A DNA stretch of 64,000 nucleotides from Stercorarius parasiticus (taxonomy: Eukaryota > Chordata > Aves > Charadriiformes > Stercorariidae): the NCBI GenBank assembly GCA_013396915.1, contig VWZL01004643.1:414265-478264 (forward strand), given 5' to 3'. Positions 10,331 through 22,539 of the stretch are shown here, one piece after another (the first letter of the stretch is position 1; each line of letters starts with the position of its first letter). A model generated the notes under the pieces. That model ran no database searches. It was not told the origin of the DNA and saw nothing but the letters and a program-made list of their open reading frames with translations. A program made the translations under genes and the position numbers.

Positions 10331-12181
10331 AATGAAATATTTATAGAGCACTATATACACAACTGCGGACAGGCTTTAAAAATGGGAAACACTCAAAGCA
10401 GAACGAGGCCATTTGGATACAGAAGGCCTCATTTTCTAGTGTTTCCTAGCCAAAAAAAAAAAAAAAAGGGGGCAGCACATGTATAAAGAGCTGTTTCTAG
10501 CTTTGCCCATCTGTCACGATCCCTCTGGTTCACACGCCCTGCTGCCTTTTTGGTTTGTTTTCTGTGGTTTTTGTCAGTCGGGGATGGAGAGTTTCGAGGG
10601 AGGGCGTAAGTGCGTGTGTACCTTGGTGGAGAATACTGCCCGCTGGCCAAAAGAGAGCGGAGATGCCCTGGCAGGCGATGGTCTTGTTCGGCAGCTTGTT
10701 TTTGGGAAGGGCTGGTGTATATTTGCTGAAAATTGCTCCTGAAGCATATACAAGCCTGCCTGGAGCAGGCATGTGTGCTTGCCAGAGGAGCAGGTAATTA
10801 GCTTTATTTTTCCATACCATTTCAACCTCTGTCTCCCTCCTGTATAGCTGAGACACCTGCATTAATATTAACTTAACGCAAAACATAAATAAATATAAAC
10901 AGAGTTAAATAATAGCATATTGGTGGGAAAAGGAGCGAAGGGTTGAGCACATCTCCAGGGGCTTCCGGTGCCTGGATGAGGTGCTGGCATTTCCAGGATT
11001 GGGGCAGCATCCAGGCGGTTCAGGAGTAATGGTGGCCCAGGAGCCAGCATCAGCTGGGGAAAGCCCTTCTAGCTGCATCACATCACGGCGATGGCATGTG
11101 CCATTCCTTCGATGCAATTATTCTTCATAGGCTCGTTGACCTGAAACTAAACTCTTGGGAAAGCCGAGATTCGAGGCAGCCTTTGTCTGTCCGACTCCGA
11201 ACAGGGAGAGCTGGGGCTCCGGGGGAAGGGGCAGACGTGTGGGGGAAGCCAGGTTGCCATTCCTGTGGATGTTTTTAGGGGATTAAGAGGAGAATGATCG
11301 CTCTCCAGGCCTGTCTCAAGGTTTAAGAATTACCTGGAGGGCCTGCTGGAATCCATTTTTGGATGACTGGAGATTTTTTCCTATCCGCAGTGACAGAAAG
11401 CGAGTCCAGCGGTCTGGAAACACCTCCTGAGCTGTCAGAAGAATGATGGTTGCTCTCTGCGGCTCGGTGGAAAGCTGACCCATGGCAGGCTGCAGCAAGA
11501 GCCGGGGGGCAGCGCAGCCCCTCTGCCCATCATCGTGGCCAGGGCTGCCATGGGGGAGGCTGGGGACAAGGGACACCCTGCCACGGGAGGTGCATCAAGC
11601 TGGTCTCTGGTTGCTCCACCAGTTGACTTTGGAGAGGAATAGGGGACAAGGAGGAAGCAGGGGGAGAGTCCTGCCTTTCCCTGAGGTTCATTCATGCCTC
11701 CTCTGGTCTGGAAACGCTCAAATTTGTCACCAGGAAGATAGTGTTGGAGAGTAACAGTCCTTCCTGCTCCAGCAGTTACTGTGGTTTGGGTCCCCACCAC
11801 TTCATCTCCCAAGGCCAAGGGGAACCGCTTCTCCTGAGGGTCTGGCTTGTAACCAGAAAGACTGGAAGGTGTTTAGGGAAAGAACCAAAGTTTTGGGGGG
11901 CTGTCAGGGGCCCTAACTCTATCCACAGCACCACCCCAGCAGGAGCAAGATGTGTGGCTTGATGGAAAGTCCTTCCCAGCCTCATACCTGGAGGGCAAAC
12001 ATTAACACCGCTATCACAAGTGATGCTTGCTCTGCCTTTCAGCTTTTTTCTTCTAAAATTTCTTAGGTGGCTTTTCCCTAGTTGCTGTTTTTATTCCCGG
12101 TATCCCCAGATAAAGTGATTAGTGAGAAAACAGAAGTAAAACAGACCTTTCTGCTTGCTAACAAAATCTCTTAATGTTCTC
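10331..12181. other. noncoding stretch with A16 run and AT-rich patch
   Basis: A perfect A16 run lies at 10452-10467. The interval 10858-10922 is very AT-rich (ATTAATATTAACTTAACG, ATAAATAAATATAAAC) and could hold homeodomain or forkhead sites. The region 11450-11990 is GC-richer, and its several 70-127-codon frames overlap in conflict. No gene is recognised. Confidence 0.55.
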
Positions 12182-12205
12182 TTTTTTTTTTTTTTCTTTT
12201 TTTTT
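12182..12205 (+). repeat. interrupted T tract (T14-C-T9)
   Basis: Homopolymer T of 14, a single C, then 9 T. It may be the antisense tail of a very old retrocopy, but the sequence to its right (a minus-strand insertion would lie there) shows no recognisable element. Confidence 0.95.
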
Positions 12206-13300
12206 CCCATCCCGAAGGTGTCTGGCAGTAGATGAGGGGCTGGGACTGGAGCGGGAGAGGGAGCACGGCTTAACGCCGAGGCCGTCCTAGACAGCGCTGC
12301 TGCCCGCTGGAGTCTGGACCTGGTCAAGCGACGGTAAGGAAACAGCCTCTTGTTTTTTTCCTGAATCGATAAATTGCCTAACGCAGTGCAGAGTGTTTTC
12401 TGTGCCCTGGTCTCGTGCGTGGACTTTGCTTGTGAGGTTTTGTTTGCTTGAAGGCACCCGGTTTGCTGTCAGCCACCCCCGGACACCTCTGGCAGCTCCC
12501 TGATCCCTGCAGCCATAAAGTTTGCACTGTCCCTTCCCAATTTATGCGTCTGCTGGGTCGTATGTTCTTATGATTGTGATGTTTCTTCCAGGGTGAGCCA
12601 CAATTATACCATGCCTTCCAAAATAATTCCTCTGTACAAACCCAAATGTTCAGCCTGTGAAAGGCAGCATTTGAATCCTGCGCTTGGGAAGCGGGGAATA
12701 CCGCGGGCAGCGCGGAGTTCTTGGCCTTTGAGGTTGTGTGTGTGTTTGTGACGCTGCGCTTTGTTTCCGTGTTTTCCTGGATGCTCCAGGAGAGCGCAGA
12801 GCTCAAGGTCCCACGTGCGTGGGACGCGCTCTCTGCCCTCCCTTAGCCTTCAGTGGTGGTAAGATGCCGTTGCAGCCCAAAAACCCGACCTAATTTTTTA
12901 TTTACGCTGTACCGTTGCAAAATCGGCATGGCAGACTGTGATGGCCTGGCTTCCAAATTCAGGACTTTACGGCAGTTCTGTCCTGCAGGCAAAAAAAACC
13001 AACTGGGGAGGAGGGGGAATCACTCTAGAAGCTCAACAACACTGAGCAGCCTTCCAGTAAGGGGTGCTCCTAAGCAACCCGACAATAACAAATGGGAGAG
13101 AGATGCCTGCAGCCTGTTGATGGAGGAGCAGTGTGTGCTGTGCGAGGGTTTTCACCGGCCCTCTTGTATTTGAGCAGGTCTTGCGGACAACGCTGAAAAA
13201 CCACAAAACCAGTACGCAGATGGGAGCAGGGTAAAAAGAATGTCGTAAAAGAGAAATATATTTCATTTGCTAGCTTCTAGGGAGTTGGAAATAACGTGGA
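12206..13300. other. noncoding stretch, no gene recognised
   Basis: A 142-codon minus-strand frame (12378-12806) and a 106-codon plus-strand frame (12853-13173) occur, both without familiar motifs or flanking splice signals. TTGTGTGTGTGTTTGTG near 12734 is a minimal GT run. Confidence 0.55.
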
Positions 13301-13400
13301 AAAAGATGTTGTTGGTTAATACTGATGAATGATCTTCTGGCAGCGCGATTAATCAACGCTAATCATCGAAATGTTTTTGGGAGCGGAAATTTGTATGCGC
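13301..13400. promoter_or_regulatory. clustered TAATC (K50 homeodomain) sites
   Basis: GATTAATC (13347-13354) contains overlapping GATTA and TAATC cores in opposite orientations. CTAATC follows at 13359-13364, ten bases after the first TAATC, so all three cores lie within 18 bp. TAATC is the core bound by OTX, PITX and GSC type homeodomains with lysine at position 50 (established). Whether this block is an enhancer is inferred from the clustering alone. Confidence 0.3.
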
Positions 13401-16150
13401 TGGTTTTGATTCCTGTATAGAATAAATGGCTTTATCAGTTTCTTCTATGGAGTTTGACAAGCATCCAGTGGCCTGCTGTTTTCTTGACCGTCTAATGACT
13501 CAGGAAAATCTAGAGGGGCCGGCAGAGGTTTTGTTGGCATTAAGAGCTCAAGTTAATACTTCGACAAGCAGCTACAGGCGATGCACATGCCCATTTGACT
13601 CTTGGGGTGCCTTTACCTGTGATTTTTAGCTCTGATTTTTATCTACTTACTTTTGCTGAGCATTTGCAGTCCAGGTATCTCTTCGGTATAGACTTGTGAT
13701 TCAGGGAGAATGACTTATTCCCTTGCATTTCCAAGCGATTGCTCCACGAACAATCCTTCCTACAGGGGCCCCACAGCAACTCTGCATCCGTGCCCCCTCC
13801 TAACCACTGTGCTGGGATGTGTAAAGGGCCCTTGCTTATTCATACCAGGAAAATTGCTCTTCTTGCCCACTTTGCAAAGATGTTTCTGTAGCGCAGGGGT
13901 GACAGGCAAGATTGGCTCAAGTGCTGTAGTCAGCACGTCTCTTACTAAAACCAGTTAAACTCCCCATCCAGGAGACCGGTGAGTGGTTTGAGGTCAAAAG
14001 CTCCAGATGACAAACCAGCCAATTCCAAGTTTATGGGTCCCGCAAGTTTCACGGACACCTTTGCACGCAGAGGACTGCCAGGTGAGCGCTGCGAGCAACA
14101 GCCACCGCCGTCAAGCCCTGCGTGAGGATCCCTCTGTGCAAAAGCTCACGACTGGTTTCCAGGACGTCGGATTTACGCAAAAGCTGATAAGTTGTGTGCG
14201 CTTTTCGCACAGATCTTCTTGCAGCGGCAAAATGAACGTGAAATTCATTAGCGAGGACTGAACCCTGGATCATCTGTTTAAAAAATGCAAGCTCTTGCCA
14301 AGCTGATAGAAAGGAAAACCGGAGGAGTATAAAAATTTATATCCCATTTTATGCCGCAGACTTGCAAATGGGTCACAAGGACACTCCTGCGCCCAAGCCA
14401 CCGCGCTTTGCAATTAGGGAAACTAATTGCAATAATGGGAGATGAAACGCAAGGGTCAGCCAGCAGCCAAGGACCGGCCCCTGGCTGTCGATAGCTATAC
14501 CAACCACAGTCAACACTAAAAAACTTTATGGTGGTGTTGGGACTAGAAGAATAAGAAATCAGAGAAGGCAAATGCATATAAAGTGCCTTGGAAATCCCCC
14601 TGCCATTGCAGCGTTACCTTCCTAACCAGCTCCTAACCCCTGCCCACGTCCTTCTGAAAGAGCCATTATGTACGTTACGTGTCAGCAAAGACTCGTATTT
14701 GTTTTTTTCTCTTTGTCTCAGTACTTCAGATAACTTTTTGCAGTGCAATTCCCAATGTTTATTTTTTCTCCCTAAGAGCTGATAGCTAAATATATTCCCA
14801 ATCTCAACACTTCGACTTTTGCTGTTTATTTAATGACCTTCACTCACTTCAGTATGATTAAGTTCATCTGTGTCTGGGTGTTTTGGTTAGCATTAAATTC
14901 CCTTTATTTTGGGAAGTTCATTTCCACACCGTGCTTTCTCCCAGTTGCCTTCCTGTAAGTGAAGGAGGGTGGTTTTTGATCCAGGTCTCCCCTCCTCCCC
15001 ACTCCTGTTTTGCAATTTTTCCTTCCTGGCTTGCGACCGGCTTTCCAGTTCTGCCTCTTGGAGCATGAAAATCCACCCTGGAACAAGACGCTTTCTCCAG
15101 CAAAACCGGAACTTTCTGCTGCCGGGGGAGCCGATGCTGCCACGGGGAAGGTGCTCAAGACCTTCATCACCTGCTTGGGACATCCCCAAAATCCAGCTCT
15201 TTGCAGAACATCCTTGCTGCCACCATCAAGGGATGGTGGTGGTGGGTCTCGTTGCACATGCACCAAGGCAGGGGTGGTCCCGTGCACCAAGGCAAGGGAC
15301 CGCTTGGCCGCCGTCCGTCTGTCGTAGCGGAACGGTGACTCCAAGCGTGCGGTGGCGTTTGGGATTTGTGTGTAGTTGGGTTGGGGTTTTTTCTCCTTTG
15401 TGGCGTGGTGTCCAGTGGAGGCTGCGCAGCGGGGAGGGAGAGCGGGGCTCAGCCCTGCAACAGCAACCGAAACGCTCCACCTGGAGGTGAAAGCAAATTA
15501 TAACGGGGGCTCGGTGGCCAGCTGGGATTTGTAGATCAGCAGCTGAAGCGGAAAAGCGAAGGGTAGATATTTGCCTTGTGTCGACTTGAAACGGAGGTTG
15601 TGTTGAGGAAAAGAATCCATGATTTAAAAGAAAAGTGATGTGGAAATGTGCAAAGCCCTTCTGAGTGATGGAAAGGCAGTGCACGGGAGATGCTCCGACG
15701 CCAGGCTGCATCTCTCCCAGCATCTGTCTCCAGCCCTGCTGTCTCTATCATGGGGACACTGCTGAGCTTCTGGGTGCCAGAAGCGAGGATTTGAATTAAG
15801 GGATCTCCCCTCCCAGGGCACAGGTATCTTTTGAGGTGGGTGGCTGAAGTTTTTTCGCTCCTGCCTCTGCATCCAGACAAGCCTCTTCCTTCCTGGGCAC
15901 TGAGCATCTGCCTCCTCATCAAATTTTACTCATTTCAAACTTGCATCTTAAATATCCCACTGAACTCCTAACGTTCACCATTCAACCTGCTCACCGATGG
16001 CTTGCGGTTTACAGAAACAGCATTTTTCAGTGTTGAGCAATTTACTGAAATGAAGTCACCCAGACTAATTAGAACTACAATTCCGAGAGCTCGGGACCTT
16101 GGGGAAAGCTGGGGCTGTGTTTGAGGCAGTATCTATGTGTTTTGGAATAA
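13401..16150. other. noncoding stretch, AT-rich part at 14.7-14.9 kb
   Basis: From about 14735 to 14930 the sequence is AT-rich, with AGCTGATAGCT and several TTTATT/ATTAAG motifs. The flanks are GC-richer and contain conflicting open frames on both strands (for example 14904-15344 minus, 14969-15490 plus, 15226-15723 minus), none recognisable. A near-exact 11-base repeat, GCACCAAGGCA, occurs twice near 15260-15295. Confidence 0.55.
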
Positions 16151-16189
16151 CAGCCCCCTGCTAGCTTAGATGAGCGCTGAATTGACCGA

Positions 16190-16211
16190 CCCGGTGATCT
16201 GATCCACCGGG
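16190..16211. repeat. 22-bp near-perfect palindrome
   Basis: CCCGGTGATC, a T, then GATC(C)ACCGGG: 10-bp arms broken only by one extra C in the right arm. The nested GATC-T-GATC and the outer CCCGGTG/CACCGGG arms make a compact dyad suited to a dimeric DNA-binding protein. No known factor consensus comes to mind with confidence. Confidence 0.85.
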
Positions 16212-16249
16212 CATTTCCAGTGTTCCTGCAAACAAAAAACCCTCCATCG

Positions 16250-16560
16250 TCTCTGGGGATATTTTGCACGTAAATATTGCTCCGAGGGAAATTAGTGCTG
16301 AATATATGTGGAAAATAACCAAAAAATATAGTCATATATCTTGCAAGACTTACAGGAAATTAGCGCAAGTGAATTACCCTAAACAAAATTACCCTGCCAC
16401 AGAGCACATGTGTTCCAAGGGAGAATTTGAAAATCATTTGAGAAGGCTTTTTTTCTTTGCAAAGCTAATGGATCTCGTAATTTTGCACAGCCCTATTGGA
16501 AATAGGAAAGAACCTGCCTCGTCCAATTAAGAATTAGAAGTAGAGCAGCAACAGGGAGAA
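16250..16560. promoter_or_regulatory. long AT-rich block, candidate noncoding element
   Basis: About 300 bp of AT-rich sequence between a GC-rich palindrome and a CpG-dense patch. It contains ATATATGTGGAAAATAACC, GAAATTAGTGC, GAAATTAGCGC and TAATTTTGCAC. The short near-repeat GAAATTAG(T/C)GC occurs twice about 70 bp apart. It looks like a conserved element by texture, but that is a guess. Confidence 0.25.
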
Positions 16561-16572
16561 AGATTTCTATTT

Positions 16573-16586
16573 AAAAAAAAAAAAAN
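16573..16586. other. A13 run ending in an assembly N
   Basis: Thirteen A residues are followed by the only ambiguous base in the window (16586). The true run length is uncertain, so frames crossing this point should not be trusted. Confidence 0.97.
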
Positions 16587-16697
16587 GTTCTCAAGCTCCA
16601 TGAAATCCTGCTGAATTGGGAGTTCTCTCCAACGCAGCGATATTTGCTGGTACCAGAAAAATGCTGGCAGCTTGTTGCCAAGACTTCACTGAGCAAT

Positions 16698-16825
16698 GCA
16701 CGGCGCCGGGGTGAGGGCCGAGGGCGCTGGGCTGGGAGAGGTGCCTCGGGCGATGGGCAGCGCGGGGCGGCTCGTGGAGAAACCAAGGACCCGTTCTCCA
16801 GAACATGAGCGCAGTGGCTCGTTTA
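16698..16825. promoter_or_regulatory. short CpG-dense patch
   Basis: Roughly 15 CpGs in about 125 bp, including GGCGCCGG and CAGCGCGGGGCGGC (a GC box). It lies directly upstream of the candidate exon at 16855. It could be promoter-proximal DNA, although it is too short for a classic CpG island. Confidence 0.28.
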
Positions 16826-16854
16826 GCATATTTAAGTATTTACTGCTGTCTCAG

Positions 16855-17066
16855 GAAGCAGGAAATTCCTACCACTATGGGGGAAGCACAAAGTTCAGTC
16901 GGACAAACGGGGAGGATAAAAGACGCGAGGAAAACGCACTTGATCCTGATGGGATTCAGCAGCCTCCACTTAGGGGATTATTTATTATGCAAGGGCACGG
17001 CGCAGTTTTGCAGCAGAGAGATCTGATGGCTGGAAGCAAAGTGGTCCAGCTGGTGGGTTTGGAGCC
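16855..17066 (+). other. candidate spliced exon (212 bp), product unknown
   Basis: TTTACTGCTGTCTCAG ends with a plausible acceptor AG at 16853-16854, and GCC|GTAAGT gives a consensus-like donor with GT at 17067. The whole 212 bp is open in one frame, reading EAGNSYHYGG at the start and KVVQLVGLEP at the end, with coding-like codon choice and no internal stop. The open frame continues upstream to an ATG at 16696 through a CpG-dense patch. I do not recognise the peptide, which has no membrane segment or familiar motif. Alternatives are a lineage-specific noncoding exon, or chance: about 70 open codons with nearby splice-like sites is not rare in 64 kb. Confidence 0.22.
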
Positions 17067-19300
17067 GTAAGTGGCACTTCTGCCCGGCGCTGTCGGAGGA
17101 AGATGCTTCTGCCCCGGCCCCGGCTGCGGAGAGGCTGCGCTTTTCTCAAACGACGCTTTGGGTTATTGTAAAAATCGAGGAACTGGCTTGAGATAGGCTC
17201 AGGCTTTCAAGTTTATTAGCTGTGTTTTCAAGCTGGGCTCCAATTCCTTCTGCTGGAGCGCACGCCGCCTTACACTCCTTGCCATCTCCTGCTGTCTGTA
17301 ATGAGCTGTCGGAGGGGAGGGAAGGAAAGGTCAAACTCCTTCAGCATCAGGTGCGAACGGGGGCGCGTGGAAAACAGATCCCTGTTATCGTAGCAACCGA
17401 AGCACTGCCGTTGGCGGGCCGGAGAACGGCCCTGAAATAGCAGCGCAGGCAATGCAAACACAGGGGGTTGCTGTAGCAATGGCAGGGCTCTGGTGGCCGG
17501 GGCGCGCTGGAGCCACCTTGCCCCCTGCACGTGGGGTTAAGGTCTTCCAACAGCTCATATCTTGCTCTCCGGTGCGGGGAGCATCACAGTTTGCTTTGCA
17601 CTTTTCACCATAGAAACTATGACGAACAATATTTTTTGGAGAGCAGGCGGAGGTGTCAGCAGGCTCGTGCTGCTTCGCTTTGGGATGGGTGAGTTGCAGT
17701 GAGTGGGGAGCAGGCGCCGGGGAGGTTGAATGCATTTATGTTTGAGATCCAGGTCCATCCATGTGGGGAGCACAATAGGGCAGCTCTGATCGTGTGATTT
17801 TAGTCATCCTGGGGCTTGTTCTAGCAAGAGAAGACGCTAATCCAAAGAGCAAGTCAGTAGGGAACACTGGATAATAATGACCACGGGATTTACGGTCTGG
17901 AAGGGAAACGATGCCCTTTCTTTTAAAGGCAGCTGACTTGCCCTGCGCAGAGCTCGGCTGCCACTCGGAGGGGTAAAGGACCTGCACGTCCCCTTCTGTA
18001 GCGTTCGGCTTCCCAAAGGCTGGGACAGCAGGGTGCCTTGCAAAGCCCCTTTGCTTCCAATAGCTCCAAAACACACAATTGATGTCCCCAGCCGTTTCTG
18101 CTGGTGTGTTGGCCCTTCTTCCGCTGCTGTTTCTCAGTGAGGCTTGCTGTGGGTATCTTGGGCCTTAACAGGGGTCCCCGAGTCAGCAGAGGGAGGTGTT
18201 TCTAAAGGGCCTTTGCAAAAGCTGAAGCCCCCGTTCACATGCTGCGAGTAAGCTCAAGCACTTTGCTTTACCTCTTTACCCCATGGCATTTTCTCACCTA
18301 GAAACTGAGCCGGGGGAACCGTAAGAGCGATCCAGGGAACGTACTCAGGTTTTCTCAGAATCCAGACACCAAACTGCTGATAAGGGAGGGAGATTTTAAA
18401 AATTCAAATAACCATTAAGTGAGAGCCATCCCTGCTCCACACGGGCCTCATCCCTTCCCTGGGCCCAGTTCCCAGCACGCTCCATGTCGTTCTTTGTTCC
18501 TGGATGGGAAACAGCATAAAAAAAATCCAAAAAACAAACAAAAAAACCCCCACTGTTGATGTTTGTAATTTTCTGCCTGGGATTTGCCATATGCTGCTGG
18601 ACCTCCGTTCTCAAGACCTGCTGTTGCAAAGCCTCACGCCACAATGATGGGTGAGCATCAGCGGTCTCCGAGCTCCCCACCCGAGCAGGGAGGAGATGCA
18701 GGTCCTAGGAGGGTCCTCGCTGCGAGGCTGGGCGGTCAGCTGCAGGCTGAGATCTCCGGGAACGTGCTTTACTGAAGTGGCGGACAGTAATCAACGGTCC
18801 ATCTAAATTAAGGGGTTATTAAGCCTACAAGGTGCCTTGTCTGTGAATGCTGTGAGTCAGCGCAATGGCAGCAGCGGCCTCGGTGTTAAATACCATCGTG
18901 TTGGAGACTGTCTTGGCTGTCGGCAAATTCTGGGTGGAAAAAAGGGTGATCGTGAATCGCGGTTATAACCACCTCAAATGCCAGCAGTTGTGGTTGTTGC
19001 TTTGCGGAATCCCCACTTCTTTTTGGGGTCCCTGCTGTAGCTCTCCCCTCCCTGGGAGCCCCCCATTCTCCCATCCCGGGGGACCCGGTGCCAGTGAGAG
19101 CTGGTGACAATGCTGGTGGCTGCTCCCCCGAAACCCAGCCCGGCTGGGGATGGGACAGCGCTGTGCCCGCCGTCAGGTGAGATCCGGCAGCTCCACCATT
19201 GCAGGTAACGGCGGTGATGGGTGAGATAGCAGCTACTCCGAACTGACGGGTTATTTTTCCTCCCCGTGCAGTTCACAGGGAGGTCAATGCACTCGAAGGC
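17067..19300. other. noncoding stretch with one MAF/AP-1-like block
   Basis: No gene is recognised. The interval 18782-18990 mixes AT-rich and motif-like sequence: TCTAAATTAAGGGG, TGAGTCAGCG (an AP-1/MAF type half-site near 18852) and the palindrome GGTTATAACC at 18961-18970. An A-rich patch with short A/C runs lies at about 18519-18550. Confidence 0.5.
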
Positions 19301-19301
19301 C

Positions 19302-19329
19302 TTTTTTTTTTTTTTTTTTTTTCTTTTTT
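19302..19329 (+). repeat. T21-C-T6 tract
   Basis: Twenty-one T, one C, then six T. It is one of four T runs of at least 21 in the window, all on the plus strand. Confidence 0.95.
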
Positions 19330-21640
19330 GCTGTCGTAGTGGGGAGTTTTCTGGCTCAGCCTGTCTTTGCTCCCGAGTGGTAACTCCTTAGCAGATGAAG
19401 CGTGGATTCACCTGCCTTACCTTAGGCATCTAAAGCTCAGACACCTAAGCCTGTTCTAATCTAATCACCCCCTTAATATCCATAGAAAGGCAGCTGGCAG
19501 GTCCTAAAACAGGTGTCAGTGGGGAGCTGCATCAGCAGGCTGCTGAGGATGAGGTTTTATGACTGCAAGTCCTCCTCCTCTGCCTCCAATTACCCCGGAG
19601 CACATCTTGAGCTTTGCTCTGCTGTGGCTACCAAGCTGATGCTCGGCAGAGGACGTAACACATCCTGAATCCCGCTCCGAGGTACGACGGGTGCTCGCCT
19701 GGGTGTCCCTGCCGCCGTTTTCTCTCCTCACTGGCCGAGGTGAAGGCGTTGCGGCTCGGTGGGGCTGGAGGGGAAGGTCGGAGCTTGCCGCAGACAGGCA
19801 TGCTGGGCTGTTAGACCGAGCCCAGGCGAGCCATGCATCTTGAGACCCCGGGCTGGGAGATCTGAAAGGTCGCTATGGGAAAGCCGTGTACTTCAGTTTT
19901 CATGTATTTGCCTTTATAGGTGTATCGCCTCCTTTGGAAGCAGAGGCCAAAGGTTTGCATGCGCTCCGGCACCTTTTTAAAAGAGACCTTTGCATAACCT
20001 GAATCCTTCTAAGCTGTAACGGGTGTTTTCTTGATGTCTAACAGCCGTCCAGAAAGCACACAGAGCTGCTTTAAAACACCCAAATGCCTGTGTTGGTTTA
20101 TGGAAGCCGTGCTGCAACACTGTCAGGCTCCCAGTCGCTCCAAATCAGCTGCCGAAAGCAGGCAGAGGCTTTTGTGTCGCTGCCGGTTGGGATCTCCGAG
20201 TACCCAGGGCAGGATTAACTGTGCTGACATCCCCGCAGCGACACCCACATGGTTTAGCTCTAATTTCTCGGATGTTAGATGAGATGATATCTCATACCAC
20301 TTCCCTGCTCCTCCCCAGGACACATCGCCTTTTCCCTGCAGCCGGTCCTCCTCTTGCAATGCAAATGCTCAGTCTCCAGCTGATCTTCTGTGCCCGTCCC
20401 AGTTGCCGTCGGACTCGAACGGGGCTGTGAGCTGCATGTGCACGATGAACCCAGCACAGCCCCGCGGCCAGCTCGGCGATACATCTGCTGACCAAAGGGT
20501 GGTGGGTTTTGCATAAAATAAGGAAAGCTGGCTAGACCAACCCAGGAGAAGTCTCCTCTCAGGGAGGTTATCTGGACGGGGAGTTCTCTGGCACCAAAAT
20601 GTGATGGTTGGATATGAAAAATTTTTGGCTTCGATAGAATTTTTTAACTATTGGAGTGGGTGTGGGGTGAACTACTATTCCCCCTACTCCCTCAACAGTC
20701 TTCTCCCTTTTTCCCTAAAGAAAACCCTCTCCCAAACAGCGAGCTTTGTTATGTCTCATTGTCCTCTCTGGCACTTGGCAATGCAAGTTTTTCCCATCTA
20801 TCTTTTTGGCATCTGTTCACGCTCTCCAGGACTTTGTTGGTTTTGCACTGATTCTTGCTCCAAAACTTGACTTCAGGACCATGGGAAAGACTTTATGGCT
20901 GCGATGGGGCAGCAATACGTCTGAGCAGAGACACTGCAGACCCTGGGCTGCATGAGGACCACGTAGGCGGTGAAGCCCGTGTCGTTGCCTGTGGTGGGCT
21001 GCACCATGTAAAGGTCTCATCCAGGCTGCCGAGAGCCTGGGGAGGAGTGGGGAGGGAAGCCAAGGCATTTTATTTCTCTTTTTATTCTTCAGACAGACTA
21101 AACCATATTTTGGCCTAGTATGTGGCCATGAGTGAGACCTCTCCTTCTTGTGGGAGAAGCCGGGGCAAAACCCTGGCTGGTTCTGGGCTGGAGCTTGGTT
21201 GTATCTGTGAAGAGGACTATCTGACATAGGTTTTGGTATTAGCAGATGATGCAGGAGGCCCTGTCAATTGTACATGAAGCGTCTCCGAAGTGCCGTGGGT
21301 AAAAAACATCCCAAAGCAGAGCTCCAGTCATGCACCAGGAGTTGTGTGGGTGATGCTTTATGTGGCTGCAAGGAGACAACGCGGCATCTCCTTCAGGAGA
21401 GGCGAATTGGGCAAAATACCTCACTCCTTGCAACCTTTCTTTATGGCCAGAAATCTTTTCCTTAAGCTAAAGCGAAGGTAGGAGTTCCCATGGAGATAGC
21501 AATATCCATGCACAGAGTGCAGAGTGGTGCTTAATGTTCATCCTGCCGTGCCCCACTCCTGGCCCATGGCATGTGTGGGGCTACAGAGCAGCGGCGTTCA
21601 TCCCCACGCAAACCTTGACAAAACGTGTGTTTCTACTTGA
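19330..21640. other. noncoding stretch, isolated octamer
   Basis: A perfect octamer, ATGCAAAT, occurs at 20359-20366, with a SOX-like site not evident beside it. Frames of 80-136 codons overlap on opposite strands at 20275-21227 and are unrecognised. No interspersed repeat. Confidence 0.55.
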
Positions 21641-21830
21641 CTCTGCCAGTTCACTGTTGAGATTATTACCAATCCGGTACATTTTTTAAAGCAAATGAGG
21701 TTTCAAAACGCCAGTTGATAAGATCTTTCTTGCCCTCAGTGGAGTCATTAATTCAATATGCTGAAATACCATTTTAATTAGTTTGCACGACGGTCCCAAG
21801 AGCAATGAAATAATGCTCTTTATTGTGTGA
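21641..21830. promoter_or_regulatory. AT-rich block with small hairpin
   Basis: AT-rich sequence carrying GATTATTACCAATCC, GTCATTAATTCAATATGC and TTTTAATTAGTTTGC, which are clustered TAAT cores. AAGAGCA and TGCTCTT (21797-21819) form a perfect 7-bp stem over a 9-base loop. A candidate homeodomain-responsive element by motif content only. Confidence 0.27.
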
Positions 21831-22539
21831 GTATGTAGTGTGCTGTGCGTAATCCTGTTCTTTATCTCTTGTCTTCTGTTCTGTCTCACTGGCAAATATT
21901 AGTGCATCCTGTCTCCCAGTCATATCCTTGTGCGAGCATGCCAGCAATCTCAAGTCAAATACTCGACGTTACATTAAAACAACATTGTAGTTATTACTTG
22001 ACTGCCAGAAAAATCAGAGTTAAAGGCTGCCTTTGATTGCTTATGTTGTAGCTAGGTATTACAATGACCCCCAAACTGTGCGTAGCATCGCTTATCCTTA
22101 ACCCTCATCTTCCCCCTCTCAGCTCTGCTGGTTGTTGCTGTGCTGTAGTAGGACCAAGAGCTGCCCAAGGAGAGCAGAGCCATGGCTACGAGCATCTGGC
22201 CCATGACAGACTCATCTCCGAGGATGGAAATGGATTAAGGGAGTCGCCCAAGGTCACTTGGGTGTTCTGCAGCGAGTGTAGAAAGTCTTTGCTCCATGCA
22301 GTGCGATCGGAGCACGTACCATCCCAGCAACAGCTTTGCCTTAGAGGAGACCAGTGACTGAGGGGGTGACCCAGGAGATGTCTGTGGTCACAGAGAGGAC
22401 CTGCCACTGCATTGCTGGAGCTTCTTCTGGGGATGGGTCTCGTTTTGCATCCCCAGGTGCATGCGGCATATTTCATGGGCGGCGCCTCATTACCTTTCCT
22501 CCTCCTAATCTGATCCATGCTGATGAATGCGATCCAGGT
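21831..22539. other. noncoding stretch, nothing distinct
   Basis: Short conflicting frames only, including a 110-codon minus-strand frame at 22186-22518 without recognisable content. Confidence 0.55.
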
